DNA of 64,000 bases from positions 620,001-684,000 of the forward strand of contig NZ_SCNN01000001.1 in the NCBI RefSeq assembly GCF_005503535.1. Reading direction: 5' to 3'. This stretch comes from Mesorhizobium comanense. Its GTDB lineage: Bacteria; Pseudomonadota; Alphaproteobacteria; Rhizobiales; Rhizobiaceae. Numbering within the stretch: position 1 is the first letter of the stretch; each line of letters begins with the position of its first letter. Below, piece by piece: positions 8,500 through 17,199 of the stretch. The translations under genes and the position numbers were made by a program. A model generated the notes under the pieces. The model had not been told where the DNA came from and did not search any database. It saw only the letters and a list, made by a program, of their open reading frames with translations.

Positions 8500-10044
8500 T
8501 CAAGCCTGGTCGTTGATCAGCCGCCGCAGCAGCTCGAGTTCCTGCGCCAGCGTGTTGTCGGCACCGGAAAGGTCCTCGATCTTGCGCACCGCGTGCAGCA
8601 CCGTGGTGTGGTCGCGGCCGCCGAAGCGGCGTCCGATTTCAGGCAGCGAACGCGGCGTCATCACCTTCGACAGATACATGGCGACCTGCCGCGGCTTGAC
8701 GATGGTGCGCGTACGCCGGTTCGACAGAAGTTCCGTCTTCGACACGTTGTAGTGGCGCGCCACGATGCGCTGGATGTCCTCGATGCGGACCCGCTTCGGC
8801 TCGCCTGTGCGGTAGATGTGGCCGAGGATCTCGTCGATACGGTCGATGGTGATCTGCGGCTCGAACGACTGGCGAAACAGGAGCTGATTGAAGGCGCCTT
8901 CCAGTTCGCGTCCGCTGCCGGTCACCGTGCGGGCGACGTGATTGAGAATTTCGTCTGAAATGTCGAGCGACGCGTCGTCGTGCCTCGCGGTCGCCAGCCG
9001 CAGCTTGAGCATGCCGAGACGCATGGCGAAGTCGGGTGCCGACATTTCGAGCGCCACGCCGCCGTTCAGGCGCGAACGAACGCGCGGCTCGAGCGATTCC
9101 AGTTCCGACGGCGGCCTGTCGGCGGCGACGACGACCTGCTTGGCGCTGTCGAGCAACATGTTGATCAAGTGGCAGAATTCATGCTGGATCGACTTGCCCT
9201 GCAGGAACTGCATGTCGTCGATGATCAAAAGGTCGATGTCGCGCAGTTGCTCCTTCAGCGTCAGCGCGTTGTTGTCGCGGATCGCGGTGGCGAAGCGCCA
9301 CATGAAATACTCCGCCGTCAGGTAGACGACGCGTGACTTGGGATTCTGCTTCAGCGATTCCGCCGCGATGGCCTGCAGCAGGTGCGTCTTGCCGAGCCCG
9401 ACGGTCGCGTGCAGGAAAAGCGGATTGAAGCGCACGGCGCTCGACTGCGATTCCGCCACCGCCTTGGCGGCGGCGAAGGCCACCCGGTTCGACGGGCCTT
9501 CGATGAAGGAGCCGAACGTGTAGCGCGGGTCGAGCGGCGATCCGAGCACGTTGTGGCGGAATTCGCCCTCGGCCGCGACGCCCGGACGCGGCGCGGCTGC
9601 CCGCTCCACCCTGCCTGGGCTCGCCGTGCCGGCGGCAAGTGCTGTCTGGGTCTGACGCGTCATCTTGCGCGCGGGCGCCAGCTCCGGCTCGGCGTTGCCG
9701 CGACCCTGGCGGGTGGCGGTGCGCACGACGATCTCGATCTTGAGGAGGTCGGCATCCTCCTGCTTCCAGAGTTCGGAAATCAGGTCCAGATAGTGGCCGT
9801 TGATCCATGAGCGCAGGAAAGCGGTGGGCACCGAGATGCGGACAATGCCCTTCGAGGCCTCCGCGACCTTCATGCGGCCGAACCAGCTCGAATAGACCTC
9901 GGTTCCCAGGCGTGCCTTCAGTTGGGCCTTGACCCGGTCGAACTTCTGCTCCGCGTCGCTGGAGACCGCCATCTCGCTCGCTCCGATCAGATTTCCTGGA
10001 AATGGGATATCATTTGTATGCTCCCTTTCGACGCCGCTCTGCAT
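8500..10044 (-). CDS. dnaA: chromosomal replication initiator DnaA
   Basis: AAA+ initiator that binds DnaA boxes and melts the origin; 514 residues. Domain I is at about residues 30-110, a low-complexity linker at 115-165, the AAA+ core has Walker [10 protein letters not shown] at 215-223 and Walker B LLIIDD at 272-277, and the domain IV box-recognition signature [16 protein letters not shown] starts at 475. The ATG at 10044 matches a rhizobial N-terminus with a short extension before [11 protein letters not shown]; the ATG encoding that Met at 9972 is an alternative start. The upstream region carries DnaA-box-like sites, suggesting autoregulation. Confidence 0.98.
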   Translation of the reverse strand: MQSGVEREHTNDIPFPGNLIGASEMAVSSDAEQKFDRVKAQLKARLGTEVYSSWFGRMKVAEASKGIVRISVPTAFLRSWINGHYLDLISELWKQEDADLLKIEIVVRTATRQGRGNAEPELAPARKMTRQTQTALAAGTASPGRVERAAAPRPGVAAEGEFRHNVLGSPLDPRYTFGSFIEGPSNRVAFAAAKAVAESQSSAVRFNPLFLHATVGLGKTHLLQAIAAESLKQNPKSRVVYLTAEYFMWRFATAIRDNNALTLKEQLRDIDLLIIDDMQFLQGKSIQHEFCHLINMLLDSAKQVVVAADRPPSELESLEPRVRSRLNGGVALEMSAPDFAMRLGMLKLRLATARHDDASLDISDEILNHVARTVTGSGRELEGAFNQLLFRQSFEPQITIDRIDEILGHIYRTGEPKRVRIEDIQRIVARHYNVSKTELLSNRRTRTIVKPRQVAMYLSKVMTPRSLPEIGRRFGGRDHTTVLHAVRKIEDLSGADNTLAQELELLRRLINDQA

Positions 10045-10433
10045 GATCGAGTTCCTTGTCTTTGTACCTGTTTTTCCGCTGGGGATGCGCCTCCTGCATC
10101 CGTGCTCCAGCGACTGTCATTTGCTACGATGCCCGCTGCCGCCGCTGGCAGATGAACGTCGCCCACTATCTCAGGGAACCGGTGCCGGCCCATGGAAGCC
10201 AGTCCGCGTTGGGTATGTCAGGCAACACGATACCGTCCGGCGAAAACGCCGGCGCGCCATCGACCTGCCATGTTCTAGTTTACGCCAGTCCCCTACCGTA
10301 TCGAAAAAGACCAAACAACCCCATCCACGGACTTGATCCGCGTTGCAAATCCCGCCAATTTAAGCTGGCCGATTGAGGCTGGGTTAAGGGCCAGAGCCCG
10401 TCCCTTTCGATGGATGGACATTACCGAAATCGC

Positions 10434-10442
10434 TGTGGATAG
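10434..10442. promoter_or_regulatory. DnaA-box-like 9-mer upstream of dnaA
   Basis: TGTGGATAG, one mismatch from the DnaA box TGTGGATAA (complement TTATCCACA). It is about 390 bases upstream of the dnaA start. Together with the cluster at 10641-10670 it points to DnaA binding in its own control region. Confidence 0.5.
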
Positions 10443-10455
10443 GGCAAGGCCACGT

Positions 10456-10470
10456 CTAACCGATTTTTAA
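10456..10470 (-). promoter_or_regulatory. CtrA-like site upstream of dnaA
   Basis: On the minus strand this reads TTAA, seven bases, TTAG: seven of eight matches to the CtrA consensus TTAA-N7-TTAA. A GAATC, a CcrM (GANTC) methylation site, follows at 10472-10476. The pairing is typical of cell-cycle promoters in Alphaproteobacteria, but a single near-match can arise by chance. Confidence 0.35.
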
Positions 10471-10640
10471 GGAATCTGGTTACTTCGGGCGAGCCGGCGC
10501 CGCATGCCCCTACGGCATATTTTGACAAAGCCATTGTGAATCAAAACCTTTTCCGGCGAATATGAAAAAGCCGGGCCGTCCTGAAATTTTCTGAAATAAT
10601 TCGCTTGACAGCCAGTTGTCCTACCGTCCCCTTGGCACGG

Positions 10641-10670
10641 TGTGGACAGGCTGTGGACGACCATGGATAA
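10641..10670. promoter_or_regulatory. cluster of three DnaA-box-like 9-mers
   Basis: Three near-matches to TGTGGATAA lie in 30 bases in the same orientation: TGTGGACAG at 10641-10649, TGTGGACGA at 10652-10660 and CATGGATAA at 10662-10670. They sit about 600 bases upstream of dnaA and beside an AT-rich stretch. Spacing of 10-11 bases puts them on one helix face, as expected for cooperative DnaA binding. Confidence 0.5.
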
Positions 10671-10788
10671 GCAATTGGAAAATATAGCTTATTTCTGATG
10701 ATTAAGAATCTTTGGGGCGCCGTTTTTCAAGCGCGTCAACCATCAGCAGGCATGCATGTGCCGGCAAAACATTTCGAAGCTCGACATC

Positions 10789-10820
10789 CGCCCGGGACGC
10801 CGTTTCCGGGCGTTCTTTTT
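10789..10820 (+). terminator. orphan plus-strand intrinsic terminator
   Basis: Stem CGCCCGG (10789-10795) pairs with CCGGGCG (10806-10812) and is followed directly by TTCTTTTT (10813-10820). The U-tract lies only on the plus-strand side, so it is oriented to end a rightward transcript, yet both flanking genes (dnaA and rpsT) run leftward. It may end a small RNA that begins near 10710. Confidence 0.65.
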
Positions 10821-10837
10821 AAGTACTTGCCGGCAAA

Positions 10838-10866
10838 CGAAAAAACCCGGCGTGATCGCCGGGTTT
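10838..10866 (-). terminator. intrinsic terminator of rpsT
   Basis: Perfect ten-base stem aaacccggcg (10843-10852) and cgccgggttt (10857-10866) with a four-base loop. Read on the minus strand it ends in a run of U, and it lies 28 bases past the rpsT stop. Confidence 0.9.
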
Positions 10867-10894
10867 CAAGAAAGATCAGCCTAGTGGGGCGATC

Positions 10895-11161
10895 TCAGGC
10901 CGACAGCACCTTCAGGCGCTGAGCCAGACGCGACACCTTGCGGGACGCGGTGTTCTTGTGGATGACGCCCTTGGTCGCGGCACGCATCAATTCCGGCTCG
11001 GCAGCCTTGAAAGCGGCCTGAGCGGCGGCCTTGTCGCCCGAGGCAAGCGCCTCCTCGACCTGGCGGACATAGGTGCGGACGCGCGAGCGGCGGTTCTTGT
11101 TGATCGCCGCGCGGCGGGCGATCTTGCGCGTTGCCTTTTTGGCCGAGGATGTGTTGGCCAT
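10895..11161 (-). CDS. rpsT: 30S ribosomal protein S20
   Basis: Small-subunit protein that binds the 5' domain of 16S rRNA; 88 residues, standard length, with the family start [14 protein letters not shown] and a highly basic composition. The open frame extends 17 codons upstream, but the ATG at 11161 gives the conserved N-terminus and has a GAAGAGAGG-type ribosome site just upstream. It is followed by a strong terminator. The rpsT-dnaA neighbourhood is conserved in this order. Confidence 0.97.
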   Translation of the reverse strand: MANTSSAKKATRKIARRAAINKNRRSRVRTYVRQVEEALASGDKAAAQAAFKAAEPELMRAATKGVIHKNTASRKVSRLAQRLKVLSA

Positions 11162-11341
11162 GATGCCTCTCTTCTGATCTGGTCGGCGCATGCGGCGTGC
11201 CGCAGGGCGCAAAAAACAAACGGGCAGCCACGGGGCCGCCTCGGTTGGTGCGGCTTATAGTTCAGCTTTTCCGGCGCGTCAACGCCGGCTGGCGTTCTTT
11301 TTGGTCGACGCCACGGCTTTCGCGCGCCGGCCGGCTCCGTC

Positions 11342-12115
11342 TCACCGGTTGGTGAAATTCGGCTTCCGTTTTTCGGCGAAGGCCGCCATGCCTTCCTTCT
11401 GGTCGTCGAGCGCGAAAAGCGAGTGGAACAGGCGGCGTTCGAAGCGCAATCCCTCCGTCAGCGTCGTCTCATAGGCACGGTTGACGGCCTCCTTCGCCAT
11501 CATCACCGAGGGCAGCGAGAAAGCCGCGATCTTGGCGGCCGCCTTGACGGCCTCCTCGATGAGTTCCCCCGCCGGCACGACCCGCGACACCAGGCCTGAG
11601 CGCTCGGCTTCCGCAGCGTCCATCATCCGCCCGGTCAGGCACATGTCCATTGCTTTCGACTTGCCGACAAACCGGGTGAGGCGCTGCGACCCGCCCATGC
11701 CGGGAATGACGCCGAGCGTGATCTCGGGCTGACCGAACCTGGCCGTGTCGGCGGCGATGATGAAATCGCACATCATCGCCAGTTCGCAGCCGCCGCCCAG
11801 CGCGTAGCCGGCGACAGCGGCAATGATGGGCTTTCGCGCCCGCGTGAACTCCTCCCAGCCGGCGAAGAAGTCCTGCGTGTAGGCGTCCACATAGGAGATG
11901 GACTGCATCTCCTTGATGTCGGCTCCTGCGGCAAAGGCCTTGTCGGAGCCGGTTATGACCATGGCGCCGATGCCGGCATCGGCGCCGAAACCGTTCACCG
12001 CCGTGACCAGTTCGGCCAGGATCTGCGAATTCAGCGCGTTGAGCGCCTGCGGCCGGTTCAGAGTGATCAGCCCGACCTTGCCGCGCGTCTCGGTGATGAT
12101 CGTTTCATAGGCCAT
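11342..12115 (-). CDS. enoyl-CoA hydratase
   Basis: Crotonase-fold enzyme of 257 residues that hydrates trans-2-enoyl-CoA to L-3-hydroxyacyl-CoA in fatty-acid or amino-acid breakdown. The oxyanion-hole segments AAGADIKEM and [16 protein letters not shown] and the second catalytic Glu in [19 protein letters not shown] are present, so it should be an active hydratase of the EchA/PaaF type. It lies between mutM and rpsT on the same strand; the 180-base gap before rpsT suggests separate transcription of rpsT. Confidence 0.93.
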   Translation of the reverse strand: MAYETIITETRGKVGLITLNRPQALNALNSQILAELVTAVNGFGADAGIGAMVITGSDKAFAAGADIKEMQSISYVDAYTQDFFAGWEEFTRARKPIIAAVAGYALGGGCELAMMCDFIIAADTARFGQPEITLGVIPGMGGSQRLTRFVGKSKAMDMCLTGRMMDAAEAERSGLVSRVVPAGELIEEAVKAAAKIAAFSLPSVMMAKEAVNRAYETTLTEGLRFERRLFHSLFALDDQKEGMAAFAEKRKPNFTNR

Positions 12116-12202
12116 GCCTGCTTCTCCTTGCTTGGGCCGATCTACTCTTCTGTTCGACGCAATTCTCGGGGGAAAACGCTGCGCGTCTTCCCGGGCTCTA
12201 AC

Positions 12203-13093
12203 TCAGCTCTGACATGTCCGGCAATAGAAGGTCGACCGTCCGCTCTGCACGATGCGCTCGATGTGGCCGTCACAACCCGGCTTCGGGCAAGGGGCGCCCT
12301 CGCGGTCGTAGACGGCGAAGGAATGCTGGAAATAGCCTAGCGACCCGTCGGTGTGCATGTAGTCGCGCAAGGACGACCCGCCGGCGGCGATGGCGTCCGA
12401 TATGACCGAGCGGATTGCCTGCGCGAGGCGCTCGCTCTGTTCTTTGGCCTTCTTGCCCGGTTTGGCGATCGTGCCCGCCTCGCGCAAGGGCGACAGGCCG
12501 GCCCGCCACAGCGCCTCCGCTACATATATATTGCCAAGCCCCGCGATCAGTCTCTGGTCGAGAAGCGCCGCCTTCAGCGGCGACCTGCGGCCCTTGAGCA
12601 GCGACGCCAGCAACGCGCCATCCAGTGTATTGCCCGTGGGCTCGACGCCGAGGCCGGCCAGCATCGGATGCGTCTCCGGCGGCGCCTCAGCGAACAGCAT
12701 GAAACCGAACCGGCGCGGATCGTTGAAGATCACGCGCGAATGTGTTCCTGCGGGCGACTCGACATGGAACACGACATGGTCGTGCGCCTCGCTTTTCGAG
12801 CGTTCATGGTGGAACACGCCCGGGGTCTCGTTGCCGTCGCCGGTTTCGATGCGGAAGGAGCCGGACATGCCCAGATGGCAGATCAGCACCGGGCCGTCCT
12901 GGATGTGCATGGTCAGATATTTGGCCCGGCGGCCAAGCGCCGTGACCGTCTTGCCGGTGAGCCTTTGCGAAAACTTCTCGGGAAACGGAAAGCGCAGATC
13001 GGGGCGGCGCGCCTCGACCTTGGCGAGGCGGGCGCCTTCCAGGACGGGCTGCAGCCCGCGCCGTACCGTTTCGACTTCGGGCAATTCAGGCAT
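12203..13093 (-). CDS. mutM: formamidopyrimidine-DNA glycosylase
   Basis: Base-excision repair enzyme that removes 8-oxoguanine and formamidopyrimidines and cuts the abasic site. The 296-residue protein starts [14 protein letters not shown], giving the catalytic N-terminal Pro and Glu, and ends in the zinc finger CPKPGC...FYCRTCQ at about residues 269-295. Its start lies inside the last codons of deoB (8-base overlap), so the two are likely cotranscribed and translationally coupled. Confidence 0.97.
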   Translation of the reverse strand: MPELPEVETVRRGLQPVLEGARLAKVEARRPDLRFPFPEKFSQRLTGKTVTALGRRAKYLTMHIQDGPVLICHLGMSGSFRIETGDGNETPGVFHHERSKSEAHDHVVFHVESPAGTHSRVIFNDPRRFGFMLFAEAPPETHPMLAGLGVEPTGNTLDGALLASLLKGRRSPLKAALLDQRLIAGLGNIYVAEALWRAGLSPLREAGTIAKPGKKAKEQSERLAQAIRSVISDAIAAGGSSLRDYMHTDGSLGYFQHSFAVYDREGAPCPKPGCDGHIERIVQSGRSTFYCRTCQS

Positions 13094-14327
13094 GGTTGAC
13101 TATCGTCTTGTGGAATGACGTGCCGTGGCGGCCGCGCGCCAACCGCAGATGCTCGGCAACGGTTTCGCCGATATCGGCGAATGTCGTGCGCAACCCGATG
13201 TCGCCGCCTTTGAGGCCGGGGCCGGTGCCGATCACCGGAATGCGTTCTCGCGTGTGATCGGTGCCGCGCCAGGTCGGATCGTTGCCGTGATCGGCCGTCA
13301 ATATGAGAAGATCGCCCTCTTTCAGCCTCGCCAATGCCTCCGGCAGCCGCCGGTCGAAGGCCTCGAGCGCGGCGGCGTAGCCGGCGACGTCGCGGCGGTG
13401 TCCGAATTCGGTATCGAAATCGACGAAATTGGCAAAGACCAGGTCGCCGTCGCCCGCATCGTCCATCGCGCCGAGCGCCTGGTCGAACATGGCCATGTTG
13501 CCGGGAGCCTTGCGCACATGCGAAATTCCGCGATGGGCGAAGATGTCGCCGATCTTGCCGACGGCCAGGACACGGCTTCCGCGCGCCGTCAGCCGGTCGA
13601 GCAAGGTCGGCTCCGGTGGCGGCACGGCGTAGTCATGCCTGTTGTAGGTCCGTTCGAAGGTGGCGGTGGTTTCGCCGACGAACGGCCGTGCGATCACCCG
13701 CCCGATGCGCAAGGGATCGACCAGCCGGCGCACCACCTTGCAGAATTCATACAGCCGCTCGAGGCCGAAATGGACCTCGTGCGCGGCAATCTGCAGAACC
13801 GAATCGACCGACGTGTAGCAGATCGGCTTGCCGGTGCGGATGTGCTCCTCGCCGAACCGCTCTATGACCTCGGTACCCGGCGCATGGCAATTGCCGAGAA
13901 TGCCAGGCACCTTGCCCTCGCGGATCATCGCTTCGGTCAGGTCGGCCGGAAAGGCGGGAACCGTGTCCGGGAAATAGCCCCAGTCGAATCGCACCGGCAG
14001 GCCGGCGATCTCCCAGTGGCCGGAAGGCGTGTCCTTGCCGCTCGAAACTTCCTGCGCCGCGCCATGGAAGGCATTGGCGAGCAGATCCGTCCCGAAATGG
14101 GCAAACTCCAATCCCGTCGCCGTCCCGGCCGCCTTGCCAAGTCCGAGCGACGCCATATGGGGGACGAAAAGCGGCCCTTGGCGAAGTCCCTCGCGATCGG
14201 CGCGCCCTTCCGCGCAGGCCTCGGCGATGTGCGCGAGCGTGTTGGCGCCGGTGTCGCCGTAGCGCTCGGCATCGGCCGCGCCGCCTATGCCGAAGGAATC
14301 CAGGACGAAAAGGAAAGCACGCGCCAT
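13086..14327 (-). CDS. deoB: phosphopentomutase
   Basis: Alkaline-phosphatase-superfamily enzyme that interconverts ribose-1-phosphate (or deoxyribose-1-phosphate) and the 5-phosphate in nucleoside salvage. The 413 residues contain the N-terminal metal motif [12 protein letters not shown] (Asp9), the phosphorylated Thr region [11 protein letters not shown] and the distal metal motif [19 protein letters not shown]. No other deo gene is adjacent here; instead it overlaps mutM. Confidence 0.96.
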   Translation of the reverse strand: MARAFLFVLDSFGIGGAADAERYGDTGANTLAHIAEACAEGRADREGLRQGPLFVPHMASLGLGKAAGTATGLEFAHFGTDLLANAFHGAAQEVSSGKDTPSGHWEIAGLPVRFDWGYFPDTVPAFPADLTEAMIREGKVPGILGNCHAPGTEVIERFGEEHIRTGKPICYTSVDSVLQIAAHEVHFGLERLYEFCKVVRRLVDPLRIGRVIARPFVGETTATFERTYNRHDYAVPPPEPTLLDRLTARGSRVLAVGKIGDIFAHRGISHVRKAPGNMAMFDQALGAMDDAGDGDLVFANFVDFDTEFGHRRDVAGYAAALEAFDRRLPEALARLKEGDLLILTADHGNDPTWRGTDHTRERIPVIGTGPGLKGGDIGLRTTFADIGETVAEHLRLARGRHGTSFHKTIVNHA

Positions 14328-14470
14328 CGGGTCATTGTTGCCAGTGTAGACGACCAGACATAGGGTTCCCCGGCAGCGTTGGCAATTCGGAAACCAAACG
14401 GCAACGGCTTGGCGCGATAGTCGGGGATCAGCCGAACGCCGCGGATCGAAGAACAGATGACGGTGTTTTC

Positions 14471-15385
14471 ATGAAAGTCGCGTGGGCAGCCCTCATGATT
14501 GTCCAGGTCGTCGTCTGGTCCGGACCGGCGCGCGCCGACTGGCGTGACGACATCGGCACGTTTCGCATCGGCGTCGTTGCCGAGCCCGGCCGCGGCAATA
14601 CCGTTCCAGGTCTGGCGCAGTTGACGGAGGCCTTCACCAACGCCCTTGGCATGAAAGTGGAGTTCTTCGTCGCCCGTGACTACGCCGCGCTGATCGAGGC
14701 GCAGGCCAATGCCAGGATCGAGTACGCCATCTATTCATCGACAGCCTATGCCACGGCGCTGCAGCGCTGCGGATGCATCGAGCCGCTCGTGGCTCCGGTC
14801 GATTCGGATGGCGCGGCCGGCATACGCTCCGTGTTGCTGACCAGGGACGGCCAGTTGCCCGGCCTTGCGGCCATGGCAAGCCATCGGATCGCGATGGCGC
14901 CCCCCGACAGCGTCGGCGGCGCGCTTTTGCCGCTGGCCGGACTGGCCGCCGAACATGTCGACATCGCCCAGAATGCAGCCTTTCTGATCCATGCGGATTC
15001 GGCATCCGCCGCTGAAAAGATGTTCTTCGACCGCCAGGCCGACGCCTTGTTCGGCTGGGTGAGGGCGTCGGCTGACGGGCAGCCGCTCCTGTCCGGTGGC
15101 ACGCAGGCAAGGCTCGAGGCGTCAGGCCTTTCGGCGTCGGCTCTCCAGGTCGTATGGACGTCGGCCTTGCTCAGATACGGTCCCCATGCCGTGCGCAGCG
15201 ATCTCGATCCGGAGGCCAAGCGCCGGCTGACCGTGTTTCTTACCAATCTGAAGTCCACGACGCCGGATATCTACGATCTCCTGGAGGCGAAACATTCCGG
15301 TGGGTTCCTCACCGTCGCGCCCAGGGATTACGCCACGGCGCAAGACATTGTCCGCCTGGTGTCGGCCGGTGGCGGGCAGCAGTAA
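14471..15385 (+). CDS. PhnD-like periplasmic phosphate/phosphonate-type binding protein
   Basis: A 304-residue exported protein: signal peptide at residues 1-22 (hydrophobic core then PARAD), then a type 2 periplasmic binding fold of the PhnD/TauT family, with FRIGVVAEPG, the segment IEYAIYSSTAYATAL and SHRIAMAPPDSVGGALLP. No ABC permease or ATPase is next to it, so it is an orphan. The ligand is unknown. It converges with, and ends five bases from, the TadE-like gene at the edge of the pilus island, and may act as a sensor component rather than a transporter part. Confidence 0.78.
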   Translation: MKVAWAALMIVQVVVWSGPARADWRDDIGTFRIGVVAEPGRGNTVPGLAQLTEAFTNALGMKVEFFVARDYAALIEAQANARIEYAIYSSTAYATALQRCGCIEPLVAPVDSDGAAGIRSVLLTRDGQLPGLAAMASHRIAMAPPDSVGGALLPLAGLAAEHVDIAQNAAFLIHADSASAAEKMFFDRQADALFGWVRASADGQPLLSGGTQARLEASGLSASALQVVWTSALLRYGPHAVRSDLDPEAKRRLTVFLTNLKSTTPDIYDLLEAKHSGGFLTVAPRDYATAQDIVRLVSAGGGQQ

Positions 15386-15390
15386 CCGTT

Positions 15391-16014
15391 TCAGCAGTCG
15401 CTGCAGGGGATCGTCAGGCTTCTGCGCGGGCGCAGATAATATGTCTCGCCCATGCCGATCGTGGTGGTCAGGGACTGGGTCAATCCGAGCTTCTGCTGGG
15501 TGTCCGTCGTCCAGGTGATGATCGGCGCATAGCTGAGATTGCTCTGGACGCGGATGAGGAAGGTGCCGGCCACCCTAAGCGTCGTCGGAACCGTGGTGGT
15601 CGCGGGCAGGCTGGTGGCGATGCTGGCGACGCCGTTGACCATCTTGCGTGACCAGACGACGTTGACCCTCGGCGGCGTATCGGTGGTGACCTGTATAGCC
15701 GTGATCGTGATGCTCGGCGTCGAGCGGTTGTAGGGCTGGATGGTCGAGGTGCCGATCTGCATGATGGCGTCGAGATCCGCCTTGACGATGGTCGGCTGCT
15801 GCGTGACGAGGTCGGCGACCATGCTGCCGATACGGCTGACCTTCTTGCTGGTCTCGATGGCCTGCGAAGCCTCCATGGTCATGAAGTAGAGGACCAGCAG
15901 GATCGGCACGATAAGAGCGAATTCGACCGCCGCGACGCCGCGCCGGTTGGACCAGAATCCGGCCGTCTTTTTCCTGATCCCCGCAATTCCCAGATGTGCC
16001 CCCGCACGCATCAT
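15391..16014 (-). CDS. TadE/TadG-like pilus assembly pseudopilin
   Basis: A 207-residue protein with the TadE-like N-terminus: basic WSNRRGVAAVEFALIVPILLVLYFMTME, where the Gly-Val-Ala-Ala-Val-Glu run resembles the processing site of prepilins and is followed by one transmembrane helix. The rest is an exported Ser/Thr-rich domain ending with SDC. In Tad systems such pseudopilins help start or anchor Flp pili. ATG-ATG at the start leaves a one-codon ambiguity. It forms a minus-strand group with the next TadE gene, 42 bases upstream. Confidence 0.85.
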   Translation of the reverse strand: MMRAGAHLGIAGIRKKTAGFWSNRRGVAAVEFALIVPILLVLYFMTMEASQAIETSKKVSRIGSMVADLVTQQPTIVKADLDAIMQIGTSTIQPYNRSTPSITITAIQVTTDTPPRVNVVWSRKMVNGVASIATSLPATTTVPTTLRVAGTFLIRVQSNLSYAPIITWTTDTQQKLGLTQSLTTTIGMGETYYLRPRRSLTIPCSDC

Positions 16015-16056
16015 AGCCGCTGCCTTTTTTCTTGTTGTGTGTTCGTGCCCGCAAGA

Positions 16057-16647
16057 TCAGTTGTCGAACGGTTCGTTCTGCCAGGTCACGGACGCGAAGT
16101 GCAGCGTCCTGCCGCCGCTCAGATTGGCCATCGACTTGGCCATCAGGTCGGTCATCACGGGCCATTTGTAGAAGACCCGCAGCATGTTCTTCGATTCCGC
16201 CAGGCCAGGCGAGTTCGCGAAAGTCTGTGAGCTGGTGCCCTGCATCAGCACGACATCGCCGTTCTGGATCTGGAAGCCCGCCTGGGCCGCGTCGGCGAAA
16301 GTCGTATACTGGCGAAGATCGACCAGAAGCTGCTGCGGGCAATCCGTCGAAACGATGATTTCCAGCCTGTCGCAGATCAGGTTCGTCAACTTGTTTCCCG
16401 CGACGTCGGCCGGCCTCAGTTGCCCGGTGCGCAACTGGCGCGCGACATCGTCGGTGATGTTGGCCATCACTTCCTGGCCGGCAAATGAGATGCAGCTTTC
16501 GAGGATGGCGAATACCAGCATGGCGAATGGCAATGCGAGCAGCGCGAACTCCAGCGCTGTGCTGCCGCGCCGGTCGCGAACGAAGCGCCTGAAGAAACTG
16601 GTGCGCTCCATCTTGCGCTGATCCGTCGAGCCGAATTCCTTGCCCAT
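16057..16647 (-). CDS. TadE-like pilus assembly pseudopilin
   Basis: A 196-residue second TadE-like protein: RRGSTALEFALLALPFAMLVFAILESCISFAG gives the pseudopilin motif (Gly before a helix with a fifth-position Glu) and transmembrane segment, followed by a periplasmic domain. The ATG at 16647 is chosen because the product MGKEFG fits family N-termini; the frame is open for 18 more codons upstream. It is paired with the neighbouring pseudopilin gene opposite the cpa operon. Confidence 0.85.
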   Translation of the reverse strand: MGKEFGSTDQRKMERTSFFRRFVRDRRGSTALEFALLALPFAMLVFAILESCISFAGQEVMANITDDVARQLRTGQLRPADVAGNKLTNLICDRLEIIVSTDCPQQLLVDLRQYTTFADAAQAGFQIQNGDVVLMQGTSSQTFANSPGLAESKNMLRVFYKWPVMTDLMAKSMANLSGGRTLHFASVTWQNEPFDN

Positions 16648-16776
16648 GCCCTGTTCCTGCCATCCCTGGACGGTGCTGACAGGTGTATTAGCGCAAACCA
16701 ATTGAGGTCCGGTTTGAATGATCGTTAAAGTCGCCGCGGCTTTCTTAACCGGCTGGTAATCTGTACGGCCCGGGTC

Positions 16777-17199
16777 TTACTTGCTGACGCTCATTTCGGC
16801 TTCGGAGGACTTCTCCGCCTCGCTCTTGTAGGAACTTTCGCAATAGGGCGTGCACGACATGGTCTGGACCTCGGCACGCCGGTAGATGCGAACCGACGAG
16901 GCTGCCTGCCTCACCACGGTAACCTGCGCGTCGACGATCGGGCTGCCTTCCTGGTCGAGAACGACGAGATTGGTGACCCCGAAACCCTTGCCGGTGAGCA
17001 CGATCGTCGAGGCGTCCTGGACGGAGGCGTCGGCGATCGCCGGGTTGCCGACGACGATGGTATCGGCCGGACGCGACAGCTTCACGATCTTGGCCTGGTT
17101 CATGGTGACCTCGATGCCGGCGCCTGCTTTCGCGGGCGCGCTGAAGCTCATGGCGGCCAGAAGCACGGCAATCAGGATTGACGATCTCGACTCGGCCAT
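16777..17199 (-). CDS. stand-alone pilus-formation N-terminal domain protein
   Basis: A 140-residue exported protein: signal peptide SSILIAVLLAAMSFSAPAKAG, then one pilus-formation N-terminal domain. Its core (KIVKLSRPADTIVVGNPAIADASV, then VLTGKGFGVTNLVVLDQEG) aligns with the equivalent part of CpaC in this same locus. The C-terminus has a Cys pair in SCTPYCES that could form a disulfide and a Lys/Glu-rich tail. It may bind the secretin or the outer-membrane channel. An in-frame ATG 30 bases upstream is the alternative start. Confidence 0.82.
   Translation of the reverse strand: MAESRSSILIAVLLAAMSFSAPAKAGAGIEVTMNQAKIVKLSRPADTIVVGNPAIADASVQDASTIVLTGKGFGVTNLVVLDQEGSPIVDAQVTVVRQAASSVRIYRRAEVQTMSCTPYCESSYKSEAEKSSEAEMSVSK

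Larger units (their letters stand above)
10045..10894. other. 850-base non-coding dnaA-rpsT interval
   Basis: No convincing coding sequence is seen; open frames here have atypical codon usage and no ribosome-binding site. The interval holds the presumed dnaA promoter region, DnaA-box-like 9-mers, a CtrA-like site next to a GAATC, AT-rich patches around 10530-10600 and 10676-10715, an orphan plus-strand terminator and the rpsT terminator. The many DnaA boxes could be read as an origin, but in this order the characterised origins lie beside hemE, which is not in this window, so a dnaA control region is more likely. Confidence 0.6.

Noticed and set aside
10056..10376. Possible 106-codon plus-strand gene upstream of dnaA
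   Set aside because: No ribosome-binding site, Cys/Arg-rich mixed composition, and it overlaps regulatory sequence; not supported as coding.
10045..10894. Chromosomal replication origin
   Set aside because: DnaA boxes are present, but the characterised origins in this order lie near hemE, and there is no strong AT-rich unwinding element or parS site here; more likely a dnaA control region.
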